Shown: piece after piece, positions 8,265 through 17,753 of the stretch
How the letters are laid out: each line of letters begins with the position of its first letter
Position numbering within the stretch: the first letter of the stretch is position 1
From: CAVQBJ01 sp963724405
GTDB taxonomy: Bacteria; Actinomycetota; Thermoleophilia; Solirubrobacterales; Solirubrobacteraceae
Assembly: GCA_963724405.1 (NCBI GenBank)
Contig: CAVRUQ010000012.1
Coordinates: forward strand, 186,001-250,000
Reading direction: 5' to 3'
Length of the DNA stretch: 64,000 bases
Notes under the pieces: generated by a model
Databases searched by the model: none
Seen by the model: the letters and a program-made list of their open reading frames with translations, nothing else
What the model was told of the DNA's origin: nothing
Program-made: the position numbers and the translations under genes

Positions 8265-11200
8265 CTAATGGCCCGCCGACAGGGCGATCGCGGCCGGGTA
8301 GCCGACCAGCCCGCTGTGGTCGATGGCCCGCAGGCCGAGCCACGGCGCGCGAGAGCTCACCGAGATGCACTGGCGCGTGCCGGCGGGCGCAGGCGCGACC
8401 AACGGCCCGAGCGGCACTCCGCCCGCGAACGTCTCGGGCGTCGGCGCCTGCGAGAACGCGCGCAGCTGATAGCTCGCCGCCGTGCCCGTGCCCCAGTCGT
8501 CGCCCGGGGCGGTCCAGCACACGTGCTCGGCCGGGCCCGCCGGCGTCACGGTGACGGCGCGGGGCACGAGCGGGGGCCGGGTGTCCATCCCGTAGCGCCC
8601 GGTGTGCCAGTTGTCCTGATGCCAGGCATAGGCCTCATCGACGGACGCGAGCCCCGGTGTGTTCCAGACGAACAGGTAGCCCTCGCGCGTGATGTCGACG
8701 ACGTCGTTGTGACCGGTGCCGTCGAGGTCGCCGACGGCCGGCGTCCAGAGCGTCCAGCCGCCGGTGAACTTCGGCCAACCCGGCACGGATTGGCCGGCGG
8801 CGTTCCAGGCGCCCACGTTGTTGGAGTCGCTGTTGGAGATGACGTCGGGCTGTCCGTCGCCGGTCACATCGGCCACGGCCGGGGCGGTGAGGAAGGACAG
8901 GCCCATGGACGGGGCGGGGAAGCCCGGGAGCGGCCGGCCGGTCGCCGCGTCGTTGGCGCGGATGAAGTTCGTGATCCGCTGCGCGACGCCGTTGTGCGCC
9001 AGCGCCGTCATCGAGGCGAGGTCGACGCCCGGAGCCAGGTACGCGAGCTTGCCACCGAATCGGGCGAGCGTGCCCGAGCCGGTGAAGCCGACCGGCGCCG
9101 TCGCCGTCGTCGAGGTCGCGACGCGGTCGTTCGGCCCGGGAAACGCCGGCAGGAGGAAGTCGAGCAGCGGCGTCAGGAACGAGGTGAGCGGCGGGTATGA
9201 CGTCTCGACCTTGCCGGCGGAGTTGAGCTTGTCCTCGAAGCCCAGGAAGCCGGTCGACTGCATCACCTGGTCCTGGCCGTTTCCGTCGATCGGCGCCGCC
9301 GACGCGGACTCCACGCCCTCGGTGATCGCATCCTGGGCCGAGCCGTAGTAGTCGGCAGCTCCCTGGACCAGTGACGGGAACCCCGGCACGAACGGCCCCC
9401 CGGGGTGGTTGTTGCCGTCCGGCCACAACGCCAGCTCGAACATCTTCGAGCCGAGGCCGAAGTCGCTCTGCAGCGGCGTGTACAGCTCGGTCTGCTGACT
9501 GCGCAGCACGAGCTCGTAGCGGCCGTCACCGAAGAGGTCGGCGAGCGTCGGCGTGGCGACGAGCTTGTAATCGTTGACGGCGGAGTAGGGCGGTCCGGGC
9601 TGGTCGGCGGGAGGCACGGTGGCGGTCACCGGCCAGCCGGGCACGTCGTTGCCGTTGCCGTCGAAGGCGTAGACCCGGCCGTCCTCGGCGGCTTGGACGA
9701 TCGACAGGGTTGTGGCGCTGCCGGGCATCGGGGCGAGCACCGGCGTGGCCAGCGCCCCCTCGATCGGCGGGCGCGTCTGCGGCTGGTCGAGGGGCGGCAC
9801 CGGAGCGCTCGCCGCCTCGGCGCCGACCTGACGCGGGAACCCCGGGAGCAGGTGGCCGAAGCGGTCGAACGCGTACACGCCTCCGCTCGTGCTCGAGACG
9901 ACCACCTCCGACGCACCGTTGCCGAAGAGGTCGCCGACCGCCGGGGAGGTCTCGATCGGCTCGTACTGCACCGCCGGGACGATGCCGTCGCGCACCGCGG
10001 GCGAGCTCGCGGCGCCGCCGAGATCGAGTGCGTCGGTGTGCGCGGGCCAGCCCGGCAGCTCCTGTCCGGTGTCGGGGTCCAGGGCGTGCACGTACCCCTC
10101 GGAGTCGCCGAAGACGATGTCGAGCTTGCCGGTGCCCTGCATATCGGCCAGCACCGGTTGGGAGTCCTTGCCCTGCCCCACATACATGGGAAAGCCGCTG
10201 CGCAGGCTCGGGTCGTGAAAGACGGCGATGACGCGACGGTCCTCGCCCATCAGGCCGCGGTCGTCGGTGGCCTGGATGCGAATCGTGACGTCGTACTGCT
10301 CGATCGATGAGAGGTCGCTGCTGAACTGCAGCGGCGCCTGCCAGAACGAGGCCGGTATCTGGGTGAGGTCAAGGGCGGCGATCTGCCCGCCGAGGTTCTG
10401 CCCGTCGACGTGGCCCGTGGCGATCGTGTGGAACTGCGTCTCGGTCGGCTGCGGCCCGAGCCCGTACTGCACGCGCCAGTCGAAGGACTGGGCGCGGCGC
10501 GCCTGGATGTCGGCGACGATCGGGACCGTTTGATCGCGCGTCGGGTCATACAGCGCGTACCAGTTGGGCGCCTGGATGTCCGGAACGGGCGGGATCCGGT
10601 TGGCCGCCACCGCCTGGTCGGCCGCCAGTACGTCGGGGCGACCGTAGCCGTACTGGACGTTGAACGTCGCCCCCGGCACGCCCGGCCAGCCGAGGTTCGG
10701 GTCGTTGATCGGCGATGCCGTCTCGCGAACGACCTGCTCGATCTCGCCGGCGTTCAGCGGCGCCGAGATCAGATGCTGGTCATAGGCCTGTCGGCCCTCG
10801 GAGCCCACCAGCAGTGCGACGCCGGCCTGCGTGGGGCTGGATTCGGAGGTGGAGCCGCCGGCGTTGGGCACCGAGAACAGCGCGTGCGGCCCGAAGCTCG
10901 TCTCGTTGGAGCGCTCGCGGTAGCTGGTCACCAGGCGGCTGAGGTCGATGGCGCTGCTGCTCAGGTCGTTGGGCTGCAGGCCGTTGCCGGGCCACTCGTG
11001 GGGCCAGAACATGCCCTCCTGGTGGTCGGCGGAGTCGAAGTCGTTGGACGCGCCAACGACGACGACCCCCCTGTCCCACGCGTACTGCAGGGCCTGTTTG
11101 GTGAAGTCCGAATAGCCGAGCTCGGCGGTGAGCAGCGTGATCACCGAGGCGCCGGAGTCGGTGGCGAAGAGCACCGAGCGGGCGATGCGGTCCGTCGTGT

Positions 11201-12011
11201 CGAGGGCCTCCTGTCCGGCCTTGATCGGCAGCACCATGCAGTCGGGGCAGACACCGACGCCGGCGACGCCGTTGTTCGCCTCGGCCACGGCGCGCTCCAT
11301 CTGGTCGTCCGAGTGCAGGTAGGCGCTGTCGCCGGTAGCCGGGTCGTTGTCGTCGTTGAGGAAGTTCCACCCGGAGACGTCGTTGGGGTAGCCGTTGCCG
11401 TCGTTGTCGAAGTGCCCGTTGGGCGGACAGCCGAGCGGACCGATCAGGTGATTGACGATCTGGCAGTGCCCGAAGGCGACGATCAGGTCCTCCGGGGTGA
11501 TCGTGCCGTTGATGTACGGCCGGGGGATCCGCGGGTCCTGCGCGTAGTCCTCGACGTTGAAGACGCCATCGCCGTTGCAGTCGTACGTCGCGCACGTCGT
11601 TCCGTCGGCGTGCTCGGGGAGCGGCAGCTCGCCCTGGTTCAGATACGTGCGGTCCGCGAGCTCGGCGCGCGCGGTCGGATCGTGCCAGTTGATGCCGCCC
11701 TCCACGTAGGCGAAGATCTCGTCCGCGCGGCCCGGCGTGAAGCGGGTCCAGGCCTGGTCGACCGACATCCCGGCGGCGCCCGTCGGATCGCTCGCGAATG
11801 GCGTGCACTTGGGGATGAAGGAGAACAGGAACCACTCCTCGCTGTGGATGCACAGGGCCGTGTTGTGCTCGGCGGGGTCATAGCCCGGATCGTTGGGCTC
11901 GCCTTGCCCGTTCCACTGGCCGCTCGCGTGCGCCACCGCAGCGGCGAGGAGGCAGCCGAGCAGCACGGCCGCGACGGCCTGGGACCGGAACCTCCACGAC
12001 AGCGAGCGCAT
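8265..12011 (-). CDS. Secreted subtilase-like FG-GAP protein with degenerate active site
   Basis: A 1248-residue exported protein. Residues 1-30 are a signal peptide ending AVAHAS. Residues ~95-470 follow the S8 subtilase fold, including DNDGNGYPNDVSGWNF (202-217) and GASNDF (N323). The catalytic Asp position reads AYVEGGINW (Glu104), and HGTH is replaced by HSDD (233-236). The Ser motif survives as STSESSP (Ser389). It is therefore probably not a working protease. Residues ~600-1130 are FG-GAP/VCBS-type repeats (GTGKLDIVFGDSEG, GDGQPDVISN), usually beta-propellers that bind ligands or Ca2+. The C-terminus resembles a fibronectin type III domain. The start at 12011 fits the signal peptide. 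Confidence 0.8.
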   Translation of the reverse strand: MRSLSWRFRSQAVAAVLLGCLLAAAVAHASGQWNGQGEPNDPGYDPAEHNTALCIHSEEWFLFSFIPKCTPFASDPTGAAGMSVDQAWTRFTPGRADEIFAYVEGGINWHDPTARAELADRTYLNQGELPLPEHADGTTCATYDCNGDGVFNVEDYAQDPRIPRPYINGTITPEDLIVAFGHCQIVNHLIGPLGCPPNGHFDNDGNGYPNDVSGWNFLNDDNDPATGDSAYLHSDDQMERAVAEANNGVAGVGVCPDCMVLPIKAGQEALDTTDRIARSVLFATDSGASVITLLTAELGYSDFTKQALQYAWDRGVVVVGASNDFDSADHQEGMFWPHEWPGNGLQPNDLSSSAIDLSRLVTSYRERSNETSFGPHALFSVPNAGGSTSESSPTQAGVALLVGSEGRQAYDQHLISAPLNAGEIEQVVRETASPINDPNLGWPGVPGATFNVQYGYGRPDVLAADQAVAANRIPPVPDIQAPNWYALYDPTRDQTVPIVADIQARRAQSFDWRVQYGLGPQPTETQFHTIATGHVDGQNLGGQIAALDLTQIPASFWQAPLQFSSDLSSIEQYDVTIRIQATDDRGLMGEDRRVIAVFHDPSLRSGFPMYVGQGKDSQPVLADMQGTGKLDIVFGDSEGYVHALDPDTGQELPGWPAHTDALDLGGAASSPAVRDGIVPAVQYEPIETSPAVGDLFGNGASEVVVSSTSGGVYAFDRFGHLLPGFPRQVGAEAASAPVPPLDQPQTRPPIEGALATPVLAPMPGSATTLSIVQAAEDGRVYAFDGNGNDVPGWPVTATVPPADQPGPPYSAVNDYKLVATPTLADLFGDGRYELVLRSQQTELYTPLQSDFGLGSKMFELALWPDGNNHPGGPFVPGFPSLVQGAADYYGSAQDAITEGVESASAAPIDGNGQDQVMQSTGFLGFEDKLNSAGKVETSYPPLTSFLTPLLDFLLPAFPGPNDRVATSTTATAPVGFTGSGTLARFGGKLAYLAPGVDLASMTALAHNGVAQRITNFIRANDAATGRPLPGFPAPSMGLSFLTAPAVADVTGDGQPDVISNSDSNNVGAWNAAGQSVPGWPKFTGGWTLWTPAVGDLDGTGHNDVVDITREGYLFVWNTPGLASVDEAYAWHQDNWHTGRYGMDTRPPLVPRAVTVTPAGPAEHVCWTAPGDDWGTGTAASYQLRAFSQAPTPETFAGGVPLGPLVAPAPAGTRQCISVSSRAPWLGLRAIDHSGLVGYPAAIALSAGH

Positions 12012-12299
12012 CGAAACCCTGACCACCCCACAGGCGTCCCGCCCGCGGGCGCGGACGCGATCGAGGCGACGATACCCGATCGATTCAGCCGGTGAGCAGG
12101 TTGAACCCGTCGTTCCGGGATCGGCGGCGACCGGTGGAGCAGATCGCGGCGGCGGCCCAGGCGGCCTGAGCACCGGGGCGAGCACTCACCGCGCGCAGCC
12201 CTCGCGCCGGCAGGGACTTGCGAGGGGGACGGCCACTACTTCCGGGCCCAGCCGACGTGCGTCGGCCCGAGCCTCGGCCGACACGCCGCCGGGTTCGGT

Positions 12300-13496
12300 T
12301 CAGCCCGCGCGACCGGGCGGTGCCGGCTGCTGGGGCAGCTTGACGTCGTCGGGGGGCGGCAGCGTGCCGCCGGTGCGCAGGATCACCGGCGGCACCGGCA
12401 CGGGAGCCGCGACCGGCCACGGCGGCAGCGGCCGCGGCGCGCGGGGAGGATTCGGCGGCGCCGGCGTGCCCAGCGGCTGGCCGTAGGCGGGCGGCGGGGC
12501 CACCGCGGCGGAGGTCACGTCGACGAGGTCGGCGAGCCCGGGGTCGGAGTCGGCGCGACGCACGCCAAGCGGCGGCAGCCCGAGCAGCTGGCACACCGTG
12601 CGCGGCACGGCGGCGTGTGAGGACCAGCGGCTGTCGATGCCCGGGCGGACGTGGCCGCCGAACATGAGCAGCGGGATGCGCGGTCCGTAGGCCAGCTGCA
12701 CGTTGTCGGGGGTGTATTCGATGGCCGGAGTGGCGACGTGGTCATCCCATCCGCCCCAGTCGTCCCAGGTGAGCATGAACACGGTCTGCTCCCACCCGCC
12801 GCCGCGGACGACCGCATCCACCGATTGCCAGATGAGGTCCATGCCGACCGTGACGTCGGCGGGCGGGTGTTCGTCCTGCGGGGAGTTGTGCCAGACGTAC
12901 ACGAGCTGCGGCAGCGCACCGGCGCGGGCGTCCGCGAGGAAGGCGCTCGAGGCGACCACGTTGGGCGAGCCGAGCAGCTGGGAGTAGAAGTGGACCGGGT
13001 AATCGTTCGCCCCGGCGTACGCCCGCCACGAGACGCCGGCCTGCTCAGCCAGGCCGAACACCGACGGCAGGTCCCAGCTCGGCGCGGCGGCGCTGAACGG
13101 CGGGTTCTTCAAGGTCGGGCTCTGGCCGCCGACGAGGATCATGTGGTTGGCCGTCGAGTTGGTCCCGAACCCCGCACAGTGGTTCTCGAGAAACGCGCCC
13201 GTCACGGCCAGATGGAGGTAGTAGGGAAGGACCGCGTCGGTATCGAACTGCGACCGGGTGGCCGTCCCTTGGGTCAGCCAGCGAAAGTAGGCCGTGCGGT
13301 CGTGGGGCTGGTCGCTCGCCGGCGGGTTCGGCGTCGTCGGCCAGTCGGTGACGACGTTGCCACCATACGGCGCCAAGCCACGGAAGTAGTTGTCGACGGT
13401 GTGGTTCTCCTGCACGAAGACCACCACTCGTTCGATCGATCCGGGCACCGCGAGCAACCGTAGGCCATCCCGGCGGGCGCGGGCAAGCACGGTCAC
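12300..13496 (-). CDS. Phosphoesterase-family protein (acid phosphatase/phospholipase C type)
   Basis: Roughly 398 residues of the alkaline-phosphatase-like phosphoesterase family that includes bacterial phospholipases C and acid phosphatases. The family opening RVVVFVQENHTVDNYFRG is near the N-terminus. Metal-ligand and active-site segments NSTANHMILV and LTWDDWGGWDDHV are present. The C-terminal ~70 residues are Pro-rich. No clear signal peptide is visible, and the start is uncertain: GTG 13496 is used because the open frame further upstream runs into the terminator hairpin of the preceding gene. It lies between two secreted-protein genes on the same strand, so an extracytoplasmic role is plausible. 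Confidence 0.72.
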   Translation of the reverse strand: MTVLARARRDGLRLLAVPGSIERVVVFVQENHTVDNYFRGLAPYGGNVVTDWPTTPNPPASDQPHDRTAYFRWLTQGTATRSQFDTDAVLPYYLHLAVTGAFLENHCAGFGTNSTANHMILVGGQSPTLKNPPFSAAAPSWDLPSVFGLAEQAGVSWRAYAGANDYPVHFYSQLLGSPNVVASSAFLADARAGALPQLVYVWHNSPQDEHPPADVTVGMDLIWQSVDAVVRGGGWEQTVFMLTWDDWGGWDDHVATPAIEYTPDNVQLAYGPRIPLLMFGGHVRPGIDSRWSSHAAVPRTVCQLLGLPPLGVRRADSDPGLADLVDVTSAAVAPPPAYGQPLGTPAPPNPPRAPRPLPPWPVAAPVPVPPVILRTGGTLPPPDDVKLPQQPAPPGRAG

Positions 13497-13631
13497 GCGC
13501 TGATCACGACTGGGCGTTCGGTCGCGCGGGGCGACACGATCGCCGCCCCGGAACCGGTTGGGGCCGAATGAGCCGGGCACCGCCGACTCGGCGCCGGATG
13601 GTCCGCCTTTCAACCGGCTCAGAGCGAACTT

Positions 13632-13671
13632 GCACCGAGCCCGCACCGGCTTCCCGGCGCGGGCTCGGTGC
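13632..13671 (-). terminator. Hairpin terminator after the DUF5666-like gene
   Basis: GCACCGAGCCCGC at 13632-13644 pairs perfectly with 13659-13671, giving a 13-bp stem and 14-base loop 12 bases beyond the stop at 13684. There is no strong U-tract, as is common in high-GC bacteria. It separates the secreted protein gene from the phosphoesterase gene downstream on the same strand. Confidence 0.65.
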
Positions 13672-13683
13672 TGTGTGACTTGA

Positions 13684-14907
13684 TCAGCCGGTCGGCGGGC
13701 CGCTGGGGCCTGTCGCCCCGGTCGGGCCCGTCGGTCCAGCCGGTCCGGTCGGCCCCGTCGGCCCAGCTGGACCGGTGGGACCCGTCGGGGCGCCCGGCTG
13801 CGGGGGTGCCTGCTGTCGCACGCTGACGGTGTCGGCGATCAACTGGCCGGCGGACTGGTGATAGCTCAGCCCGACGACGTCGCCGACCACCACTCCGTTG
13901 AAGGCGTGCGCGTTGATCCGCACACCCTCGGTCGGATCGGCGACAAACGTCATCGGTTGATTGGACTCCGGGTTGATGATCGTGATGCTCGTGGCGGTGC
14001 CGTTCACGGCCGTGACCTGGCCGCGGACGTGCTCCTCGACGAAGTTCACGTCGGTCGCCGTAAGCGAGCCGTCGGGGTTCTGCGTGTAGCCGACGTCGAC
14101 GAGATCGCCGGGATTGAATCCGTCGGCCACATCCGACGACGGATCGACGACGAACGCCATCGGTCCCTGGACGGTTTCGATGGCCAGAGACACATTCGAG
14201 ACCGCCGTAATGGTTCCGGTCGCGTCAAAGGTCGGCGCGCAATCGCCGGTCGTCGACCTTCCCGTCTGCGTCACGCTGTCGGCGATAAGGAAGCCGCCAT
14301 CCTGGTGATAGGTGACGGTCACGATGTCGCAGGACTCGAGATTGAGCGCCGACAGCTCGTCGCTCGCCATGTGCAAGCGGAGGTCGGTGCCATCGCTCGT
14401 CTGGATGCTGAGCGCGTCGTTATCGAGCTCGGTGATCACTCCGCTGGCCGTGCTCGTCGTCGGCCGCGACGTCGGCGGGGGCGGCGGCAAAGTGATCGTG
14501 ATCGTGATCTTGCCCGAGGCGGAGGTGGTCTCGGTGATTTCGATGATCACGCCGGGCTGCAGTCCGAGCAGGTTCACCACGACATTGCCCGCAGTGACGC
14601 GCAGGACGGGACGGCGGGTCGCCGCGGCGTGTCCTTTGTGCCCGCCATGTTTCTTCGGCTTGGGCGCGGTCGGCACCGAGAATTCCTTCGAGGAGAACCG
14701 CAGCAGCTTGCCCGCTGTGGTGCGCACCACAAGCGCCGAGGCGGTCGCCTTGACCACCCGGGCCGTGAAGGTGACGGTGCGTGCCTTGTGAGCGGGCTTG
14801 TGGTGATGGGCCGAGGTGCCGCTGGCGAGGACGTCCGTCGTGCCGATTCCCGCGCTCACCAGGATGGCGACCAGCGCCGCGGCCGGGGCCAATCTGTGAC
14901 CTTTCAT
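13684..14907 (-). CDS. Secreted DUF5666-like repeat protein with collagen-like tail
   Basis: A 407-residue exported protein. Residues 1-29 are a signal peptide (MKGHRLAPAAALVAILVSAG). A His/Lys-rich linker follows, then repeated ~70-residue beta units with TGTITAVSNVSLAIET, VRGQVTAVNGTATSITI and SGVITELDNDALSIQT. This pattern matches DUF5666-type OB-like domains. The last ~35 residues are collagen-like Gly-Pro-Thr triplets (GPTGPAGPTGPTG). A PPPPPTSRPTTSTA hinge divides first and second halves. GGAGG lies nine bases before ATG 14907. The function is unknown; the architecture suggests a surface or matrix protein. Confidence 0.72.
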   Translation of the reverse strand: MKGHRLAPAAALVAILVSAGIGTTDVLASGTSAHHHKPAHKARTVTFTARVVKATASALVVRTTAGKLLRFSSKEFSVPTAPKPKKHGGHKGHAAATRRPVLRVTAGNVVVNLLGLQPGVIIEITETTSASGKITITITLPPPPPTSRPTTSTASGVITELDNDALSIQTSDGTDLRLHMASDELSALNLESCDIVTVTYHQDGGFLIADSVTQTGRSTTGDCAPTFDATGTITAVSNVSLAIETVQGPMAFVVDPSSDVADGFNPGDLVDVGYTQNPDGSLTATDVNFVEEHVRGQVTAVNGTATSITIINPESNQPMTFVADPTEGVRINAHAFNGVVVGDVVGLSYHQSAGQLIADTVSVRQQAPPQPGAPTGPTGPAGPTGPTGPAGPTGPTGATGPSGPPTG

Positions 14908-15603
14908 TGTTCGCGTTCCTCCGTCGTCGCCGGCGCGTGCTTTGCGCCGGCAGGGTCGGTGTCAACGACGTTGGCCGCGGACGTCGGGCCCCCGTCGGGA
15001 TGCAAGGGCGACCGGTGTGTGGCTCCCCGATCGATCAGGCCGATACGCCGGTTGCCCGCGGATGCGAGCGAGGCTTGTAGCACCGGTGTGGACGCAACCT
15101 CCCCCATGACGGGTGGATCGGGCAGGCTCGCTGGGGAATCAATCCGGTGGTCGAATCTGAGGACGGATGGCCTCGGTCACACGTCCACGAGGTCGTCAAA
15201 CGTTGGCGTTCGCACACATCGTCGTTTGCTGGATGGGGTGCGGATGGAGTTCAACGAGGAGTGGCCCGTCAACGACGCGCTCGGGCTTGCCCGGCGCGAG
15301 CTGCCCGGTCGTCGCGCGGTTTGCGCTCGCGCCCGACGTTGGTGGCACGTAGGCAGGGGTCGCCCCGATGCCCTTGTCGTGGATGCTCGCCCACACGATT
15401 TGGTGGGACGGGCGACACCGATCGTGGTGCCGGCTTCACCGTCCGCGCCGACCCGTTCGGACCCCGCCAAATCCCGCGACGACCGACACGCATGCTTTCG
15501 TACCGCAACGTCACAAATGCGTCGTAGACGGAGTAGCCTGGGCGGCGGGTGAGCCTCGGTCTTGACCTGAGCGGACAGCGACAAGAACAGATGGGGGACG
15601 GGA
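14908..15603. other. Intergenic stretch without recognisable genes
   Basis: About 700 bp separate the divergent DUF5666-like and lipase genes and must hold both promoters. No frame here has a ribosome site, composition or motif that supports a gene, and I see no tRNA-like fold or repeat array. A small protein gene cannot be excluded. Confidence 0.35.
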
Positions 15604-16986
15604 ATGGCCGGCACGGATTCGACCAGCACCGGCGGGGGCGTCGAGGGCGCAGCGCGGAACGAGGTTCGGGCGCTGAGCGCCCTGGCCTTTGACGAGCTGC
15701 GCAGCTTCCCCGGCGCGATCCGCGACATGCACCTGGGCATCGCCCAGCGCGCCTTCCGCGGCGTGGGCCCAGCGGGTACCCCGGTGAAGCTCGTCCACGA
15801 CGCGCTGTCGAGCCGCGCCTACGGCGCGATCGGCGCCGGCGCCTCGATGCTCGGGAAGGCCGCCGACGCGACCATGGAGCGCCACGGCATCGGCGAGCAG
15901 ATCTCTCTGTCCACCACCCAGGCGGGCAGCTTTGGGATCGCTGTGCTCAACGGTCTGATCGGGGACCGGCTGGAGCGCGACGGCAGTGCGCTTCACCAGC
16001 CCACATCAGCTCGGATGCGCGGAGAGCGGATCGGATTGGATGAGTCCTCGCTGCGCCGCGCCTTCCCAGGCGCCACCGGTCACCTGGCGGTCTTCATACA
16101 CGGGCTGACCGGGGATGAGTTCTGCTGGACGTGGGGCGCCGAGGAGTCGTATGGCTCACGGCTGGTATCGGACCTCGACTACACGGCGGTCTACCTGCGC
16201 TACAACAGCGGCCTGCACATCTCCGAGAACGGCCGCACGGTGGCGGCGCTGCTCGAGGAACTCGTGGACGCGTGGCCGGTCGGCGTGCAGCAGATCGCGC
16301 TGGTCGGTCACTCGATGGGCGGTCTGGTGGCACGCAGCGCCTGCCACCAGGCGGATGAGCACGAGCAGGCGTGGGTCCGGCGTGTCCGGCATGTCGTCTC
16401 GCTCGGCACTCCCCACCTGGGTGCTCCTCTTGAGCAGGGGGCACATCGGGCTGCGGCGGCACTCGACAAGCTGCCCGAGACGCGGATGCTGAGCGCATTC
16501 CTGCGGAAGCGCAGCGCCGGCATTCGTGACCTGCGCCACGGTTCGCTGGTCGACGAGGACTGGCGGGGCCGCGACCCCGAGGCGCTGCGTGCGGTCGCCT
16601 GTCAGGAGGTGCCGCTGTTGCCATGGGCAACCCACTGCTTCGTCTCAGCAACCGTCAGCCGCGACCCGAACCACCCGCTCGGGCGCCTGCTCGGCGACAT
16701 CCTCGTCCTGGTGCCCAGCGCCACCGGCCGGGGCAGGACCCGGCGGATCCCCTTCCGTGACGAACACGGACATCACGTCGGCGGCGCACACCACATCGCG
16801 CTGCTCAACCACCCCGAGGTGTACGAGCGGCTCCGCGGCTGGCTGGCAACGGTGCCGGAGGCGCGCGCCGCGCCCGCCGACGGCGATCGCGTATCGCCGC
16901 AAGGACGCGTGTCACGGCGCTTCGTACGTGCGAGTGAGCGCCGCAACGAGTCAGCTGACGCGCCCGAACGCCTTCATTGGCAGTGA
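15604..16986 (+). CDS. Alpha/beta-hydrolase, lipase/esterase-like
   Basis: A 460-residue serine hydrolase. The oxyanion region is VFIHGLTGDEFCW, and the nucleophile elbow is GHSMGG with Ser237. SLGTPHLGAPLEQGA, after the elbow, is typical of PGAP1/lipase-like enzymes. The likely catalytic His is in GGAHHIALLNHPEVYERL near the end. No signal peptide is visible, so a cytoplasmic or peripheral enzyme is likely. The first ~150 residues are an extra helical region not belonging to the hydrolase core. ATG 15604 follows a G-rich ribosome site. It is followed, without obvious coupling, by a MarR gene. Confidence 0.8.
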   Translation: MAGTDSTSTGGGVEGAARNEVRALSALAFDELRSFPGAIRDMHLGIAQRAFRGVGPAGTPVKLVHDALSSRAYGAIGAGASMLGKAADATMERHGIGEQISLSTTQAGSFGIAVLNGLIGDRLERDGSALHQPTSARMRGERIGLDESSLRRAFPGATGHLAVFIHGLTGDEFCWTWGAEESYGSRLVSDLDYTAVYLRYNSGLHISENGRTVAALLEELVDAWPVGVQQIALVGHSMGGLVARSACHQADEHEQAWVRRVRHVVSLGTPHLGAPLEQGAHRAAAALDKLPETRMLSAFLRKRSAGIRDLRHGSLVDEDWRGRDPEALRAVACQEVPLLPWATHCFVSATVSRDPNHPLGRLLGDILVLVPSATGRGRTRRIPFRDEHGHHVGGAHHIALLNHPEVYERLRGWLATVPEARAAPADGDRVSPQGRVSRRFVRASERRNESADAPERLHWQ

Positions 16987-17063
16987 AGCGGTCGCGGCTC
17001 GCACAGCCTTCGTCTACGAGCAGACGATCCGTGTTCGGACGAAGCGGCGGGTAGGATGTGATT

Positions 17064-17591
17064 GTGGCAATCACCACGACACCCGAATCCGCCGAGCCGG
17101 CGGCGCCGCTCGCGCCAGCGCCGACCTGCCTGACCAACGACCTCGGCTGGCTGCTCGCGCAGGCCAACCACGTGCTGGCCACCGAGACGACGGCCTCTCT
17201 CGGCGACCTCGGCATCGCGCCCCGCGACGTGTGTGCCTTGAGCACCGCCCTCGGAGGCAACTTCACCCAGATCGAGCTCGCCCGCGCCGTCGGCGTGGAC
17301 AAGACGACCATGGTCGTGATGCTCGACCACCTCGAGGCTGCCGGCCTGGCCGAGCGGCGCGCGTCGAGCACCGACCGCCGGGCCCGGATCGTGACCGTCA
17401 CGCCGAAGGGCAAGCGGACGCTGGCGACCGCGCAGGCGGCGGTCGGCCGCGTGCAGGCCGACGTCCTCGCCACCCTGCCAGCCGCATTGCGAGCGCAGTT
17501 CCTCGACGCGCTCGGGCGGCTCGTGTGCGGCCGCCTGTCCGAGCCGGTCGAGTGCTCGCAGCCGGTGCGTCGCCCGCGCTCGCGCGGCTGA
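17064..17591 (+). CDS. MarR-family transcriptional regulator
   Basis: About 175 residues with the MarR winged helix-turn-helix: TQIELARAVGVDKTTMVVML, then DHLEAAGLAERRASSTDRRA and the wing RIVTVTPKGKRTL. GTG 17064 is preferred over GTG 17058 because AGGA sits seven bases before it. MarR proteins typically repress an adjacent efflux gene and release DNA on ligand binding. Here a DHA2 transporter follows 162 bp downstream, with a 32-bp palindrome between them that is an excellent candidate operator. Confidence 0.88.
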   Translation: MAITTTPESAEPAAPLAPAPTCLTNDLGWLLAQANHVLATETTASLGDLGIAPRDVCALSTALGGNFTQIELARAVGVDKTTMVVMLDHLEAAGLAERRASSTDRRARIVTVTPKGKRTLATAQAAVGRVQADVLATLPAALRAQFLDALGRLVCGRLSEPVECSQPVRRPRSRG

Positions 17592-17687
17592 ACCTCAGCC
17601 GGCCCCGCTCAACACGCCGGCCGTAGCCGGGCCGGCCGTCTGCGGGTGACCGACCTGCCGCCCGGTCGCGCCGCGACTGCATGGCGC

Positions 17688-17719
17688 TAGCAGATGATCT
17701 ACTACTAGATGATCTGCTA
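17688..17719. promoter_or_regulatory. 32-bp near-perfect palindrome, probable MarR operator
   Basis: TAGCAGATGATCT, a six-base spacer ACTACT, then AGATGATCTGCTA. The 13-base arms are inverted with one mismatch. AGATGATCT also recurs as a direct repeat 15 bp apart, so two dimers could bind. It lies 35 bp before the transporter start at 17754 and 97 bp after the MarR gene. Confidence 0.7.
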
Positions 17720-17753
17720 CGGTCATGGCGACTCCGACCCCAGGGAGACCGAC

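Noticed and set aside
10410..12095. Plus-strand frame of about 560 codons opposite the FG-GAP protein
   Set aside because: Antisense image of the conserved minus-strand gene, which has signal peptide and repeats.
13497..13646. N-terminal extension of the phosphoesterase frame
   Set aside because: It would begin inside the terminator hairpin of the upstream gene at 13632-13671.
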